Shown here: piece by piece, positions 63,360 through 64,000 of the stretch
Numbering within the stretch: the first letter of the stretch is position 1
Layout of the letters: each line of letters starts with the position of its first letter
Notes under the pieces: model-generated
Told to the model about the DNA's origin: nothing
The model's input: the letters and a program-made list of their open reading frames with translations, nothing else
The model's database searches: none
Made by a program: the position numbers and the translations under genes
DNA from: Limanda limanda
Taxonomy: Eukaryota > Chordata > Actinopteri > Pleuronectiformes > Pleuronectidae
Direction: 5' to 3'
NCBI RefSeq assembly: GCF_963576545.1
Contig: NC_083644.1
Location: 28,029,393-28,093,392, forward strand
DNA length: 64,000 bases

Positions 63360-63666
63360 GGCTCTCTGATTGGTACCAGACAAGCCTGCGTCCTGCAGAA
63401 AAGGAGGGAAACTCTCAGAAGGGCTTTACAGCCTCAACCCTCCTCACCATCATGCAGCTGGGCTGCCAGCATTGGCTGCCAGTTGCCTTTGGCGGTCAGG
63501 TGGTAAAGCTCAGCCCTCCTATTGGTGAATTCTTCCCAAGTCCCTCCCACCTCTTACTGGCTCCCTGAAACCCGACACTGTCTGTCACTGCTGCCATGTA
63601 GTCAGAGCGGAGCCTGGCAGAGAAACCACAGGCTCACCAGTGCAAGGACTACAACTCCCAGCAGCA
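63360..63666. promoter_or_regulatory. Promoter-like block with CCAAT boxes and ZNF143-type site
   Basis: Minus-strand CCAAT motifs (plus-strand ATTGG at about 63371, 63472 and 63521) are followed at 63648-63665 by ACTACAACTCCCAGCAGC, a close match to the ZNF143/SBF promoter motif. No exon could be tied to it, so the target transcript is unknown. Confidence 0.45.
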
Positions 63667-63958
63667 CCGAGGCTGATTATTCTCTTGTCTGTTAATCAGA
63701 TCAGCTGCCAAAGCAAATACATGTTTTTCTTCTGGAGAGCTTCCTTAAACAACTGCAGTGGATCAGTGACCTGCAAAAGAGTATACTTAGCATACACTGT
63801 GCTACACATTAGTATTATAACATAAGTATAGTACATTTACACCCAGGGAATGTTTACTACTCTCGCTGATGTCTTCGGACTGAATAATGTAGAGCAGCAT
63901 AACTTCCTCCTTCCTCTTCATGCTGAGGAATCCACACAGCATCATCAGACCTGTCCAC

Positions 63959-63990
63959 ACACGCCTGCCTCCACTTGGAGGCAGGCGTGT
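63959..63990. repeat. Perfect 15-bp inverted repeat with 2-nt loop
   Basis: Arms ACACGCCTGCCTCCA and TGGAGGCAGGCGTGT flank CT. The hairpin would be GC-rich and stable. There is no following T-run and no match to a known element that I recognise. Confidence 0.95.
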
Positions 63991-64000
63991 CCAACAACAG

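Larger units (their letters stand above)
62790..64000 (-). other. ptma intron 1 (part)
   Basis: No ptma first exon was seen. 62790-63340 is AT-rich and featureless. 63360-63670 is more GC-rich with promoter-like motifs, and a perfect inverted repeat lies at 63959-63990. Confidence 0.6.

Overview
The window looks like a teleost fish chromosome segment. The genes are split by GT-AG introns and their proteins match vertebrate families. The noncoding DNA is AT-rich and full of (CA)n/(GT)n arrays and repeats typical of ray-finned fish: L2/Rex1-like LINE relics, a tRNA-headed SINE family, Tc1/mariner relics and hAT elements with 8-bp target duplications. Exons were joined by hand using splice signals, reading phase and remembered family sequences; no search was run.

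Four protein-coding genes are supported. (1) nfic, a nuclear factor I transcription factor, lies on the minus strand from about 32.5 kb to beyond the left edge. Two alternative first exons are visible, a distal one at 32402-32497 and a proximal one at 14926-14955 in a CpG island. The DNA-binding domain, a single 532-bp exon in mammals, is split here into three exons of 171, 177 and 184 bp that sum to exactly 532. Later exons are off the left edge. (2) smim24, a 92-residue single-pass membrane protein, is on the minus strand at 41881-44476. (3) lrrc40, a 598-residue leucine-rich-repeat protein, is on the plus strand at 45649-57469 and is complete in 15 exons. (4) ptma, prothymosin alpha, is on the minus strand at 60558-62789, with exons 2-5 present and exon 1 off the right edge. 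From memory of the human map, nfic and smim24 are neighbours on 19p13.3, which supports the paralogue call, whereas LRRC40 and PTMA lie on other human chromosomes.

Layout: 1-6631 is nfic intron with a SINE-like repeat and a 1.28-kb hAT element. 6632-8395 holds the split DNA-binding exons. 8396-14925 is intron with a second hAT (11225-12345). 14926-18400 holds the proximal first exon and two CpG-rich blocks. 18400-32401 is intron with GT arrays, two LINE relics and a duplicated noncoding segment (28845-29125 and 31155-31445). 32498-41880 is intergenic, with a nested LINE/SINE/hAT patch at 37880-39320. 41881-44476 is smim24, whose middle exon lies between complementary (CA)n and (GT)n arrays. 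44477-45648 is the head-to-head spacer to lrrc40, whose introns carry a 40-bp minisatellite and two Tc1 relics with later insertions. 57470-60557 is spacer with repeats and the ptma 3' UTR. 62790-64000 is ptma intron 1 with promoter-like motifs and a perfect inverted repeat.

The genes are unrelated in function and show no sign of joint action. The observations most worth checking are the split nfic DNA-binding exon, the potential RNA stem around smim24 exon 2, the duplicated intronic segment of nfic, and the frequent use of GT-rich 3' splice sites.
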